Assembly (NCBI GenBank): GCA_018304565.1
Contig: JAGVVX010000018.1
Location: forward strand, 1-25,722
DNA length: 25,722 nt
Origin: Candidatus Aenigmatarchaeota archaeon
GTDB taxonomy: Archaea > Aenigmatarchaeota > Aenigmatarchaeia > GW2011-AR5
Direction: 5' to 3'
Every line of letters starts with the position of its first letter. The stretch's first letter is position 1. A program made the position numbers and the translations under genes. Positions 13,895 to 20,871 of this stretch are shown here, one piece after another. The notes under the pieces were generated by a model. That model saw nothing but the letters and a program-made list of their open reading frames with translations. It did no database searches and was not told the origin of the DNA.

Positions 13895-14353
13895 ATGACA
13901 TTGAAAACGCAGAAAACTATTGCAGCAAGATTGCTGAAATGCGGTAAATCCCGCGTCTGGCTTGATCCAGAAAGGATACATGACATAGAAGAAGCAATAA
14001 CCGCCCAGGATGTAAGAAGGCTGGTCAAAGACGGCCTGATAGAAGCGCTTCCAAAACAAGGTCTCAGCAACGCGAGGAAAAAGAAGATAGCGCTGCAGAA
14101 AAGGAAGGGACGAAGACGCGGTCCCGGGTCAAGGAAAGGCCATCACGCCGGGGAAAGCAAGCGGCACTGGATGCGGACCATACGTGCCTTAAGAAGCCAG
14201 CTTAAACAGCTTCGCAGCGAGCAGAAGATAGAGAAAATCACGTACAGGAAACTTTACATGAAATCCAAGAGCGGTTTCTTCAGAAGCCGTGCGCATCTTA
14301 TGACTTATATTGAACGAAACAACCTGATGAAAAGGGATGACGTGTCAAAATAA
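13895..14353 (+). CDS. rpl19e: Ribosomal protein eL19
   Basis: An archaeal/eukaryotic large-subunit protein, mostly helical, with a long C-terminal helix. It shows LKTQKTIAARLLKCGKSRVWLDPERIHDIEEAITAQDVRRLVKDGLI at the N-terminus, then KGRRRGPGSRKGHHA and the C-terminal YRKLYMKSKSGFFRSRAHLMTYI. 152 residues, normal. The start follows hairpin copy B directly. After its stop comes a 187-bp region that holds the nested hairpin array C before the MazG-like gene. Confidence 0.95.
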   Translation: MTLKTQKTIAARLLKCGKSRVWLDPERIHDIEEAITAQDVRRLVKDGLIEALPKQGLSNARKKKIALQKRKGRRRGPGSRKGHHAGESKRHWMRTIRALRSQLKQLRSEQKIEKITYRKLYMKSKSGFFRSRAHLMTYIERNNLMKRDDVSK

Positions 14354-14380
14354 ACATCGAGAAGAATTGGTCTTTGATGG

Positions 14381-14540
14381 TTCTTTTGGGGCATATCTGC
14401 AAAAGCCTAAAAGGCTTTTGAGATGCCAAAGAAGCTATGCTTCTTTGAGCACAAAGACCTTTTCTTTCATGTGCAAAGAACCTTTGGTTCTTTGACACGC
14501 CAAAAACCTTTTGGTTTTTGAGCGAGAAAAGGGATTTGTT
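14381..14540 (+). repeat. Nested hairpin array, copy C (upstream of the MazG-like gene)
   Basis: Five perfect or near-perfect hairpins stand in a row: 14401-14419 (AAAAGCC/GGCTTTT), 14428-14446 (AAAGAAGC/GCTTCTTT), 14449-14474 (GCACA/TGTGC outer stem), 14475-14493 (AAAGAACC/GGTTCTTT) and 14502-14519 (AAAAACC/GGTTTTT). GGCATATCT (14390-14398) also pairs with the linker GAGATGCC (14420-14427). The start TTCTTTTGGGG and end GAAAAGGGATTTGTT match the two ends of copies A and B, so this looks like the same element with an expanded centre. It abuts ATG 14541. Confidence 0.88.
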
Positions 14541-14846
14541 ATGGAAAATGGAAAAACTATGAAAGAACTTGCAAAGGAAATTCACAGCACAGCAAAAGAA
14601 AAAGGTTTCTGGGAAGGCGGCGACAGGAATTTCCTCGAGGCCCTGATGCTTATAGTCAGCGAGGCAGGAGAATGCTGCGACGCTTACAGGAAACAGGAAA
14701 AAGGAAAGATGGCAGAGGAGCTGGCGGATATCATAATCAGGACAATAGACCTGGCAGAAGGCTTTGGGATTGACATTGAAAAGGAAGTGCTTCAGAAGAT
14801 GGAGTACAACAAGACAAGACCTTACAAGCACGGCAAGATTGCGTGA
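14541..14846 (+). CDS. MazG-like nucleotide pyrophosphohydrolase
   Basis: A 101-residue all-alpha NTP-pyrophosphohydrolase of the MazG/dUTPase superfamily, which hydrolyses (often non-canonical) nucleoside triphosphates to the monophosphate plus pyrophosphate. The metal-binding pattern is visible: E41-AG-E44 (SEAGECCDAYR) and E60/D63 (MAEELADIIIRTID). The family-typical end EYNKTRPYKHGK is also present. The start ATG 14541 is set by the GGATTTGTTATG end of hairpin array C. The gene separates eL19 from uL18, and inverted hairpin copies lie on both sides, suggesting it was brought in as a cassette. Substrate unknown. Confidence 0.9.
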   Translation: MENGKTMKELAKEIHSTAKEKGFWEGGDRNFLEALMLIVSEAGECCDAYRKQEKGKMAEELADIIIRTIDLAEGFGIDIEKEVLQKMEYNKTRPYKHGKIA

Positions 14847-14847
14847 G

Positions 14848-14928
14848 CCCCTTTTCTTGCTCAGAGAAGCGGAGCTTCTCTGGCATCCCAAAGAGCCCCG
14901 TTCTTTGAGGATTTAGGAAAAGAAAAGG
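14848..14928 (-). repeat. Nested hairpin repeat, copy D (inverted, after the MazG-like gene)
   Basis: Read on the - strand it has the order TTTTCTTTTCC, hairpin 1 (AAAGA/TCTTT, 14890-14906), linker GGGATGCC, hairpin 2 (AGAGAAGC/GCTTCTCT, 14862-14880), then GAGCAAGAAAAGGGG. This is the layout of the copy in the tRNA-Gly intron and of array C. It begins one base after the MazG-like stop and points toward it. Confidence 0.82.
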
Positions 14929-14998
14929 CCCTCGGGTTCAAAAGAAAAAAGAACTGTGATAGAATGATGGTGAAAGATCTGCAGAAAAAGTCGGGACG

Positions 14999-15574
14999 AT
15001 GACTATGTTAGCATTAAAACGCAGGAGAGAACTGAAAACGGATTATAAGAACCGTTTAGCCTTGCTGAAATCAAGCAAGCACAGGGTAGTTATCCGAAGG
15101 TCTTTGAATGGGGTAAGAATACAGGCAGTCGAGTTCATGGGTTCAAGCGACAAGACATCCGTCGAAGTTTTCTCTAAAATGCTTTTGAAATACGGCTGGA
15201 AAGGACATCTTGGAAACATCCCGGCAGCTTACCTGACTGGTTTTCTCTTTGGAAAACTCTGCCTTAAAGCTGGCGTCAAGGAATGTAATGTTGATATTGG
15301 ATTGAACAGGGCAGTGAAAGGCTCACGCATATTTGCTGCAGTGAAGGGCTGTAAAGACGCCGGTGTTGGCATAAATGTTGCTGAAGAAATACTGCCGGAT
15401 GACAACAGGACAAAAGGCGTGCATATTGCCGAATATGCAAAAAAGATGAAATCAGAAAGCCAAGACAAATTCAGAAAGCATTTTGCTGCGTATATCAAGG
15501 CCGGCAGCGATCCGGAAAATCTGCCGGGTATTTTCAATCAGACAAAAGAAAAGATATCTGAGGTCTTGAGGTGA
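14999..15574 (+). CDS. rpl18: Ribosomal protein uL18
   Basis: A 5S rRNA-binding protein of the central protuberance. The archaeal form is recognised from KRRRELKTDYKNRLALLKSSKHRVVIRRS, the middle KYGWKGHLGNIPAAYLTGFLFGKL and AVKGCKDAGVGI near ILPDDNR. About 190 residues. Start ATG 14999 (a second ATG lies at 15005). The 70 bases between repeat D and this start contain only a 12-codon open frame ending over the start codon, which I do not call as a gene. Confidence 0.95.
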   Translation: MTMLALKRRRELKTDYKNRLALLKSSKHRVVIRRSLNGVRIQAVEFMGSSDKTSVEVFSKMLLKYGWKGHLGNIPAAYLTGFLFGKLCLKAGVKECNVDIGLNRAVKGSRIFAAVKGCKDAGVGINVAEEILPDDNRTKGVHIAEYAKKMKSESQDKFRKHFAAYIKAGSDPENLPGIFNQTKEKISEVLR

Positions 15575-15578
15575 ATTC

Positions 15579-16295
15579 ATGTCAACGGAAAATTGGAAAC
15601 CCAAAACAGAGCTTGGAAAACTAGTGCTTGATGGCAAGGTAGCCACGCTTGACGAGGTTTTTGCAAGCGGCAGGAAGATAAAAGAGCCGCAGATCGTTGA
15701 CAAGTTGCTGCCAAATCTGCAAAGCGATATAATTTTCATAGGTGGAACTCCGGGAAAAGGCGGCGGCATAAAAAGAACATCTACAAGGAGAACAGCAAGA
15801 ATGCACAGGTCAGGAAGACGGTTCAAGATTTCAGCCTTGGTGGTGGTTGGCAACGGAGATGGATATTTTGGCGTTGGAAAATCAGAAGCCCAGGAACACA
15901 GGGTTGCAACAGAGAAGGCATCCGAAGCTGCGAAACTCAATATCATGCCAGTAAAGCGCGGTTGCGGCTCATGGGAGTGCTCCTGCGGCGGAAAACATTC
16001 GATACCTGTAGAGATCCAGGGCAAGTCAGGATCTGTCAGGGTTACGCTGATGCCTGCACCAAAAGGAATAGGCCTTGCAGTTTATGATGAAGGCAAGAAG
16101 ATAATGCGTCTTGCTGGCATCAGGGACATATGGTCAAAGACTTTAGGCGATCCGCGAACCCGGATGAATTATACTCTTGCAGTTTTTGATGCGTTCAAGA
16201 AGATAAACAAGATGAAAATTCACAGCGAGAATGAAACCAAGCGTGTCGTTGAAGCTGCTGAAGAACCTGAAGAAATAACTGAAGAGGTGCGATGA
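15579..16295 (+). CDS. rps5: Ribosomal protein uS5
   Basis: uS5 sits at the mRNA entry site and affects decoding accuracy. The 238-residue product has the double-stranded-RNA-like domain (RTARMHRSGRRFKISALVVVGNGDGYFGVGKSEA) and the C-terminal fold (VRVTLMPAPKGIGLAV, then IRDIWSKTLGDPRTRMNY). A basic/acidic N-terminal extension (WKPKTELGKLVLDGKV) and a Glu-rich tail are normal for archaea. Two Cys pairs occur at GCGSWECSCGG, as in many archaeal uS5. Its stop directly abuts the uL30 start. Confidence 0.96.
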   Translation: MSTENWKPKTELGKLVLDGKVATLDEVFASGRKIKEPQIVDKLLPNLQSDIIFIGGTPGKGGGIKRTSTRRTARMHRSGRRFKISALVVVGNGDGYFGVGKSEAQEHRVATEKASEAAKLNIMPVKRGCGSWECSCGGKHSIPVEIQGKSGSVRVTLMPAPKGIGLAVYDEGKKIMRLAGIRDIWSKTLGDPRTRMNYTLAVFDAFKKINKMKIHSENETKRVVEAAEEPEEITEEVR

Positions 16296-16631
16296 ATGGA
16301 ATTAGCTGTTTTGCGCGTGCGTGGAAGGGTTGGCGTAAGGGAAGACGTAGAGCGCACGATGCGCATGCTTGGCTTGCATACGAAACACGCGCTTGCACTC
16401 GTGCCAAAATCATCGGAAATTGTGGGCATGATAAAGAAATCAGAAGACTATGTTACATGGGGAGAGGCAGAAGAAAAAACGCTTGAGATGCTGAAAGAAA
16501 AAGGTAAAGGCAATGTGTACAGGCTTGCTCCGCCAAGGGGCGGGTTCAAGACCCTGAAGAAACGCTGGCCAAAAGGCGATCTCGGTTATCGCGGAAACGA
16601 CATAAATGATCTCATAAAGAGGATGCTGTAA
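16296..16631 (+). CDS. rpl30: Ribosomal protein uL30
   Basis: A 111-residue large-subunit protein, shorter than the ~150-residue forms of many archaea. The N-terminus MELAVLRVRGRVGVREDVERTMRMLGLHTKHAL is diagnostic. The later YRLAPPRGGFKTLKKRWPKGDLGYRG is the archaeal block that distinguishes it from bacterial L30. ATG 16296 immediately follows the uS5 stop. In other archaea uL15 follows; here an extra gene comes first. Confidence 0.93.
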   Translation: MELAVLRVRGRVGVREDVERTMRMLGLHTKHALALVPKSSEIVGMIKKSEDYVTWGEAEEKTLEMLKEKGKGNVYRLAPPRGGFKTLKKRWPKGDLGYRGNDINDLIKRML

Positions 16632-16633
16632 AA

Positions 16634-16999
16634 ATGCCCGAGTACAAGGTTTTCCTGAAGCCTGTCAGTGATTTTGGCTTTCTCGGTTACTTCACCACGG
16701 AAACACAGGCAGACGAAAGAAGGACTGTCTTTGTTGACATGAGCGGTCGTGAGAAACTCGTCTTGAGATACGGGGAAAAACCGACTGAATCCGTTGTTGA
16801 TGACAGAATCCGTCATTTTTCTGCCCTGAACCCAAGAGAGGTATACAGGTTTGCAAGGAAGAAAGGCGCAAAGGGCGGCCTGGGCCGGAAGGACCTGAAG
16901 ATGCCGGAAGCAACAGCAAAACTGCTGGAGGAGCGATATAACGGCGGCATGAGGCTCATGGAATGGAAGAGGTATGCAATGATGAGGGTTAAAGCATGA
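16634..16999 (+). CDS. Hypothetical protein between uL30 and uL15
   Basis: 121 residues from ATG 16634, two bases after uL30, and overlapping the uL15 start by four bases (ATGA). Its base composition matches the ribosomal genes, unlike the AT-rich inserts, so it may be a long-standing member of the operon. The N-terminal half is beta-like (EYKVFLKPVSDFGFLGYFTTE); the C-terminal half is basic and helical (REVYRFARKKGAKGGLGRKDLK, then AKLLEERYNGGMRLMEWKRYAMM). It has basic, RNA-binding-like character but no family I recognise. It could be a lineage-specific ribosomal or ribosome-associated protein. Confidence 0.75.
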   Translation: MPEYKVFLKPVSDFGFLGYFTTETQADERRTVFVDMSGREKLVLRYGEKPTESVVDDRIRHFSALNPREVYRFARKKGAKGGLGRKDLKMPEATAKLLEERYNGGMRLMEWKRYAMMRVKA

Positions 17000-17400
17000 C
17001 ACTACGCTTCAGGAAAAAGGACACAAGACAGAGAGGCACGCATACACACGGCTGGGGCTCGAAGAAGAAACACCGCGGAAAAGGCAGCAAGGGCGGGCAC
17101 GGTTACGGCGGCTCGCACAAGCACAAGTATTCGTATATTGTAAACTACGAGCCTGATCACTACGGATACAAAGGTTTTGTAAGGCACAATAAGAAATCCA
17201 TAAAAATAATCAATGTTGGTGACGTGGAAAAGATTCTTTCAGTGCAGGAACATGCAGAAGTTATTGACCTTTCTTCAATGGGTTACCAAAAACTTCTTTC
17301 AAAAGGCAAGATCAGCATCGCCGTTAAAGTCAAGATTCCTAGTTATTCAGCAAAAGCAAAGCTCAAGATAGAAGAAGCCGGCGGAGTCATAGTAGAATAA
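16996..17400 (+). CDS. rpl15: Ribosomal protein uL15
   Basis: A late-assembly large-subunit protein. It has the glycine/basic N-terminal tail (RQRGTHTHGWGSKKKHRGKGSKGGHGYGGSHKHKY), which threads into rRNA, and a C-terminal fold (INVGDVEKIL, then GYQKLLSKGKISIAVKVKIPSYSAKAKLKIEEAGGVIVE). 134 residues, near the normal archaeal length. The start overlaps the previous stop. SecY normally follows directly; here another small gene precedes it. Confidence 0.95.
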   Translation: MTLRFRKKDTRQRGTHTHGWGSKKKHRGKGSKGGHGYGGSHKHKYSYIVNYEPDHYGYKGFVRHNKKSIKIINVGDVEKILSVQEHAEVIDLSSMGYQKLLSKGKISIAVKVKIPSYSAKAKLKIEEAGGVIVE

Positions 17401-17414
17401 AAAGAGGTAAAGAG

Positions 17415-17645
17415 ATGGGATCTGACTGGATACAAGAAAAGCTTGAAGAAAGAGAGATACTTCTTGGCATGTACAGGGAGTTGGAGAGAAGATTTAGAGA
17501 AGCCGCGCTGCCTGCAGATTATTTAAGGGCTACTGCAGGGGTTGAACTCTTCAATACGGATGTAGCAAGCCTGATTCCGGACATGCCCTATGTTCTTTCT
17601 GCTTTGGCAAGAGCTGAAGAAATTTTATTTAGGCATAGAAAGTAG
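17415..17645 (+). CDS. Small helical hypothetical protein between uL15 and SecY
   Basis: 76 residues from ATG 17415 with a GAGGTAA ribosome site upstream. It is strongly helical and charged (IQEKLEEREILLGMYRELERRFREA). A second helix pair follows (YLRATAGVELFNTDVASL, then YVLSALARAEEILFRHRK). No membrane segment or signal peptide is present. No family is recognised. It is followed 11 bases later by SecY, so it is likely on the same transcript. Composition is between that of the ribosomal genes and the AT-rich inserts. Confidence 0.68.
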   Translation: MGSDWIQEKLEEREILLGMYRELERRFREAALPADYLRATAGVELFNTDVASLIPDMPYVLSALARAEEILFRHRK

Positions 17646-17656
17646 GATGATTCCAA

Positions 17657-19171
17657 ATGTCCTTTTATGACAAGTTTGTTTCAGGCCTGCCCGGAATTGA
17701 GGAGCCTAAGACACATCTCAATTTCATCACCCGTCTCAAGTGGACTGCGCTTGTACTCCTGATATTCCTTCTCCTGGGGCAGATAACACTTTACGGGCTT
17801 TCAGCAGGAGCGCTGCCGCGCCTGCAGTTCTTTGAGCTCATACTGGGCGCATCGCTCGGCACTTTGATGACGCTCAGCATAGGCCCGATAGTAACATCAT
17901 CTATAATATTGCAGCTGTTGGTTGGTTCAAAGATCCTGTCATGGGACACAAAATCCAAGGAGGGCAAGAAGAGATTCCAGGGAACGCAAAAACTCCTTGC
18001 AATATTCTTTTCGTTCTTTGAAGCTTACGCTTTCGTAGCTTTTGGCGCGTTGCCGCCTGCGTCGCCTGATATGTTCCTTATACTAGTAGCACAGATTGCG
18101 TTTGGCGGCGTACTTGTACTTTACATGGACGAGATAGTATCGAAATGGGGCATAGGCTCAGGCGTATCGCTGTTCATAGCAGCCGGCGTATCAAAGCAGA
18201 TATTTGTCAGGATTTTCAACCCGATTACTCCCGAAGGCCAGACTGTTCCTGCCGGTTTGCTGCTGCAGTTTTTCACATTTATGACTCTGGGCGAGGTATT
18301 CCAGGCTTTCATTGCGCTGCTGCCTATCATTGCGACAATAATCGTGTTTTTCATTGTTGTGTATATCCAGGCAATACGCGTTGAGATACCAATAGCGTTC
18401 GCGTCGGTTAGGGGTTATTCCAGAAGATGGCCGCTGAACCTGATGTACACAAGCAACATACCCGTCATACTTGTCGGCGCGCTGATAGCAAACCTCCAGT
18501 TCATGGCAACACTCTCTTCAAGGGTTACCGAAAGCGGATTGCGTTGCGGCTTCCTGGGCTGCATAGATACGAACGGCTTGCCCGTAAGCGGAATTATTTC
18601 GTTCCTGAGCCCGCCGGGTGACCTGCAGACGCAGATTTTCTTCATGATACTTCTTGCTGTTGTGTTCGCGGCAGGCTTCCTTGCATTCTACCTGAAATAC
18701 CAGAATGCGCTTAAGGTTCTGCTTGCTTCCATTGTCGTGGGGTTTGTTCTTGCAGTTCTTGTAACAAACTTTTCCATCGGGTTGCCTACAGCGGCAGCGT
18801 CGCTTAACGCCCTTGTCTACCTGACTGCGTTCGTTGTTGGTTCTGTAGTGTTTTCGGTTTTCTGGGTGTCGACAAGCGGCATGGACTCCCGCGCCGTTGC
18901 CGAGCAGATAAATGACATGGGCATGTCAGTGCCCGGCTTCCGCCGCGACCCGCGCATCGTGGGGCAGGTGCTCGACAGATACATACCAATACTTACAGTA
19001 CTCAGCGGCCTCATAATCGGTCTTATCGCAGCCATTGCTGATTTCACGAGCGCCGTAGGCACCGGAACAGGCATCCTGCTGACAGTATCGATCATCCACA
19101 ACATGTACGAACAGATAGCAATGCGCTACGCAGAAGACATGCATCCTGCGCTCAGGAAGTTCTTCAAGTAG
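17657..19171 (+). CDS. secY: Preprotein translocase subunit SecY
   Basis: SecY forms the protein-conducting channel in the cytoplasmic membrane together with SecE and Secbeta. The 504-residue product shows the expected run of about ten hydrophobic segments. Motifs include TLSIGPIVTSSIILQLLVG, the SKWGIGSGVSLFIAAGV block, the GYSRRWPLNLMYTSNIPVIL loop region and a C-terminal FRRDPRIVGQVLDRYI, which belongs to the cytosolic loop contacting the ribosome. Length is near normal for archaea. It is the last + strand gene of the operon; the gene after it runs in the opposite direction, so transcription ends in the 19172-19271 gap, where I see no strong terminator, only AT-rich sequence with a GTTAA/TTAAC pair. 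Confidence 0.97.
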   Translation: MSFYDKFVSGLPGIEEPKTHLNFITRLKWTALVLLIFLLLGQITLYGLSAGALPRLQFFELILGASLGTLMTLSIGPIVTSSIILQLLVGSKILSWDTKSKEGKKRFQGTQKLLAIFFSFFEAYAFVAFGALPPASPDMFLILVAQIAFGGVLVLYMDEIVSKWGIGSGVSLFIAAGVSKQIFVRIFNPITPEGQTVPAGLLLQFFTFMTLGEVFQAFIALLPIIATIIVFFIVVYIQAIRVEIPIAFASVRGYSRRWPLNLMYTSNIPVILVGALIANLQFMATLSSRVTESGLRCGFLGCIDTNGLPVSGIISFLSPPGDLQTQIFFMILLAVVFAAGFLAFYLKYQNALKVLLASIVVGFVLAVLVTNFSIGLPTAAASLNALVYLTAFVVGSVVFSVFWVSTSGMDSRAVAEQINDMGMSVPGFRRDPRIVGQVLDRYIPILTVLSGLIIGLIAAIADFTSAVGTGTGILLTVSIIHNMYEQIAMRYAEDMHPALRKFFK

Positions 19172-19271
19172 AAAAAACTATGCATAAGAAAAAGCTCGCT
19201 GCATTATCTTAGAAAACATGCTCGGTCTGATAAGCCTTTCAAGGTTTATGGGAAAGTTAAAAAGAAGTTAA

Positions 19272-20012
19272 CTATAAAGTAAATTCAATAACACAAGATG
19301 ATTTTTCTTTAGGATTCTCAATGCTAATCACAGTTCTCATATAAACATCAAATTTATCTTCTTGATTACTTTCAGCAAAATCAATCCTAATGTTTGATTT
19401 AGGTCTGAAACTATACTTTGGTTGATTGAAACCTTTCGGTATTATCATATCTTCAAATCTTTTTTGTATAATCCTTGTACCACGTTCATCTATAGCTACA
19501 ATATTCTTTATAGATTCGTCTGCAACCCAATGAACTCTCAATCTAAAATTACCTATTGAGATAAATTCTGCATTACCTTCGTTGAAAACTTCTCGTCCGT
19601 AAAGATCATAAATAGCATTGTAGTACGATTCCTTAAGTGGAATAAAAATATCTGTAGGGTCGTTAATATTTTTTAAAATAGCCCCAGATATTAATTGAAA
19701 ATTAAAGCTATCTAGTTTAATCCTTGGTATTAATTCATCTTCAGATATTTTAATCATATGCTTTAGAAAGAAATTTTTCTCTCCTAAAACAACTGAACGA
19801 GCGAAGTCTGCGGCTAGTACTGTATTATCTATATCATTGCGTTCGAAGAATTCTTTAGGTAACAGTACTCTTTCTCCTATCTGAATAAATTCTTTATTTG
19901 AATATTGCGGATTATAATTTACAATATCAGCTATTCGTTGCAATATACTTGTAGCACTATATGCCTGTATTATTCGATTTGAAAAGTCAGCAATTTCTAT
20001 ATCATTAGTCAT
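19272..20012 (-). CDS. Hypothetical protein, AT-rich, second gene of a two-gene unit
   Basis: 246 residues, soluble. No family is recognised. The N-terminal part is helical (ADFSNRIIQAYSATSILQRIADIV). The C-terminal half is beta-rich with an RVHWVADES section and ends in VISIENPKEKSSCVIEFTL, which may be a beta-sandwich. GC content is far below that of the ribosomal genes, suggesting acquisition. The start ATG overlaps the stop of the upstream membrane-protein gene (ATGA), so the two are translated together. Function cannot be given from sequence. Confidence 0.72.
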   Translation of the reverse strand: MTNDIEIADFSNRIIQAYSATSILQRIADIVNYNPQYSNKEFIQIGERVLLPKEFFERNDIDNTVLAADFARSVVLGEKNFFLKHMIKISEDELIPRIKLDSFNFQLISGAILKNINDPTDIFIPLKESYYNAIYDLYGREVFNEGNAEFISIGNFRLRVHWVADESIKNIVAIDERGTRIIQKRFEDMIIPKGFNQPKYSFRPKSNIRIDFAESNQEDKFDVYMRTVISIENPKEKSSCVIEFTL

Positions 20013-20383
20013 GTTGTATCCTCTTTTGAAGTCCTGCCCGTCTTATTTTCGTATACTTTAGGAACTGTATTTTCTGGTATAGCTTCTGCTGCTGGCGGGA
20101 ACATTTGACCCCTTGACTCTATAGGGTTCTTTGCCTCTAGGGATGCCTGCTTGAATTCTAATCTTTTCACATTACGCTCAAGTTCTACAATATGAACTTC
20201 TGCACGTAACCTTCTGTCAAGTAGTTTTTGATTTTTATACCATTTTCTTAGCCCAAAACTCACTAGCACAGCTCCTAGTACCGCAAAACCAAAGTATATG
20301 TAAAACATCATTGTCCCAAAAAAGGTGTTACCTTCTCTGACGAAGAAATACGATGCTACTAAGATGCATATCAATACGAACAA
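20009..20383 (-). CDS. Small membrane protein with a coiled coil, probable TTG start
   Basis: About 124 residues. A first hydrophobic stretch (FVLICILVASYFFV) and a second, longer one (MMFYIYFGFAVLGAVLVSFGL) anchor it, followed by basic KWYKNQKLLDRR. A charged helical segment (AEVHIVELERNVKRLEFKQASLEAK) is likely a coiled coil, and a flexible polar tail ends it. No ATG precedes the first segment. TTG 20383 lies about 25 bases from a TATA-like box, so a leaderless transcript is plausible. The frame is open a further 30 bases upstream, so the true N-terminus is uncertain. AT-rich like its partner. Confidence 0.6.
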   Translation of the reverse strand: MFVLICILVASYFFVREGNTFFGTMMFYIYFGFAVLGAVLVSFGLRKWYKNQKLLDRRLRAEVHIVELERNVKRLEFKQASLEAKNPIESRGQMFPPAAEAIPENTVPKVYENKTGRTSKEDTT

Positions 20384-20403
20384 AAAACCTGCCGATACTG
20401 AAA

Positions 20404-20413
20404 ATTTATAAAG
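20404..20413 (-). promoter_or_regulatory. Putative TATA box of the AT-rich - strand pair
   Basis: On the - strand CTTTATAAAT is a strong archaeal TATA match, centred about 25 bases upstream of TTG 20383. This spacing predicts transcription start at or next to the start codon, i.e. a leaderless mRNA. Confidence 0.55.
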
Positions 20414-20475
20414 TTATATCTCCAATCTTCAAAAGCGTTCAAAAAGAGAGTTCTATCTATAACCCGTTCCATAGA

Positions 20476-20495
20476 TGCGCCCGCCGAGATTTGAA
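20476..20495 (-). pseudogene. tRNA 3'-end-like fragment (T loop, T-stem 3' strand, acceptor 3' strand)
   Basis: On the - strand this reads TTCAAAT (T loop 54-60), CTCGG (61-65), CGGGCGC (66-72) and A73. The acceptor strand is identical to that of tRNA-Gly at 20694-20899. The 5' T-stem strand that should precede it (CCGAG) is absent or disturbed: GCGAGGA is present instead. No matching 5' half is found upstream. It may be an integration-site remnant or part of a split or multi-intron tRNA; a remnant seems likelier. The stretch 20496-20693 holds no gene, only two hairpins (AATTTG/CAAATT at 20579-20597 and CACAGG/CCTGTG at 20608-20626). Confidence 0.55.
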
Positions 20496-20707
20496 TCCTC
20501 GCATTACTTCTTCACCTTCACTTCCCTTCTCACATCCACTAGCTTCCTTTTATTCTTATAGAATCTCCTAGCATCCAGAATTTGCGCGGGACAAATTTGT
20601 AAATACGCACAGGTGAGCTTCCTGTGTAATCGGATTGTTTCATATCCTTGAAATTATTGTTTGATTTACATCAGACTTTGAATTACCCATGAGTGCGCCC
20701 GCCGGGA

Positions 20708-20828
20708 ATTTCGTAGGCTTCTCCTTATGTTTTTCTTGCTCAGAAACCATAGGTTCCTGGCATCTCAAAAAGCTTTCGCTTTTTGCAGATTTCCCAAGGA
20801 TTTTCTTTTTTCTAAAAAGAAAAGCCTT
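20708..20828 (-). other. T-loop intron (59/60) of tRNA-Gly, carrying a hairpin repeat
   Basis: A bulge-helix-bulge is visible. The exon helix is CCGGG/CCCGG; the central 4-bp helix is TTCG/CGAA; the bulges are AA^A at the 5' site and AT^T at the 3' site; the intron helix is AGGCTTTTC with GAGAAGCCT, with one extra A beside the central helix. Cutting after the second bulge base restores TTCGAAT. Most of the intron (20731-20799) is the nested hairpin repeat: GGGAAATCTGC, hairpin AAAAAGC/GCTTTTT, GAGATGCC, hairpin AGGAACC/GGTTTCT, GAGCAAGAAAA. Confidence 0.88.
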
Positions 20829-20857
20829 TTCGAACCCGGATCATCAGCTTGGAAGGC

Positions 20858-20871
20858 ATACCCCCTTACGT
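20858..20871 (-). other. Small intron (29/30) in the anticodon stem of tRNA-Gly
   Basis: The 14 bases ACGTAAGGGGGTAT interrupt the anticodon stem TCA|GC, which otherwise pairs perfectly with GCTGA. A bulge-helix-bulge can form: central helix ACCT/GGGT, bulges CA^A and AT^G, exon-side helix AGG/CCT. The intron-side helix is only one C-G pair, so this motif is weaker than that at 59/60. Confidence 0.8.

Noticed and set aside
13713..13898. A 61-codon frame spanning the zinc-ribbon gene and hairpin copy B
   Set aside because: It lies out of frame over the cysteine-rich gene and the repeat and shows no protein-like pattern.
14381..14540. Possible CRISPR array
   Set aside because: The units are palindromic hairpins of different sequence with very short linkers; no constant repeat with unique spacers and no cas genes.
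20353..20571. Frame giving RRDLNPRITSS
   Set aside because: This peptide is a familiar false product of reading across the reverse complement of a tRNA 3' end.
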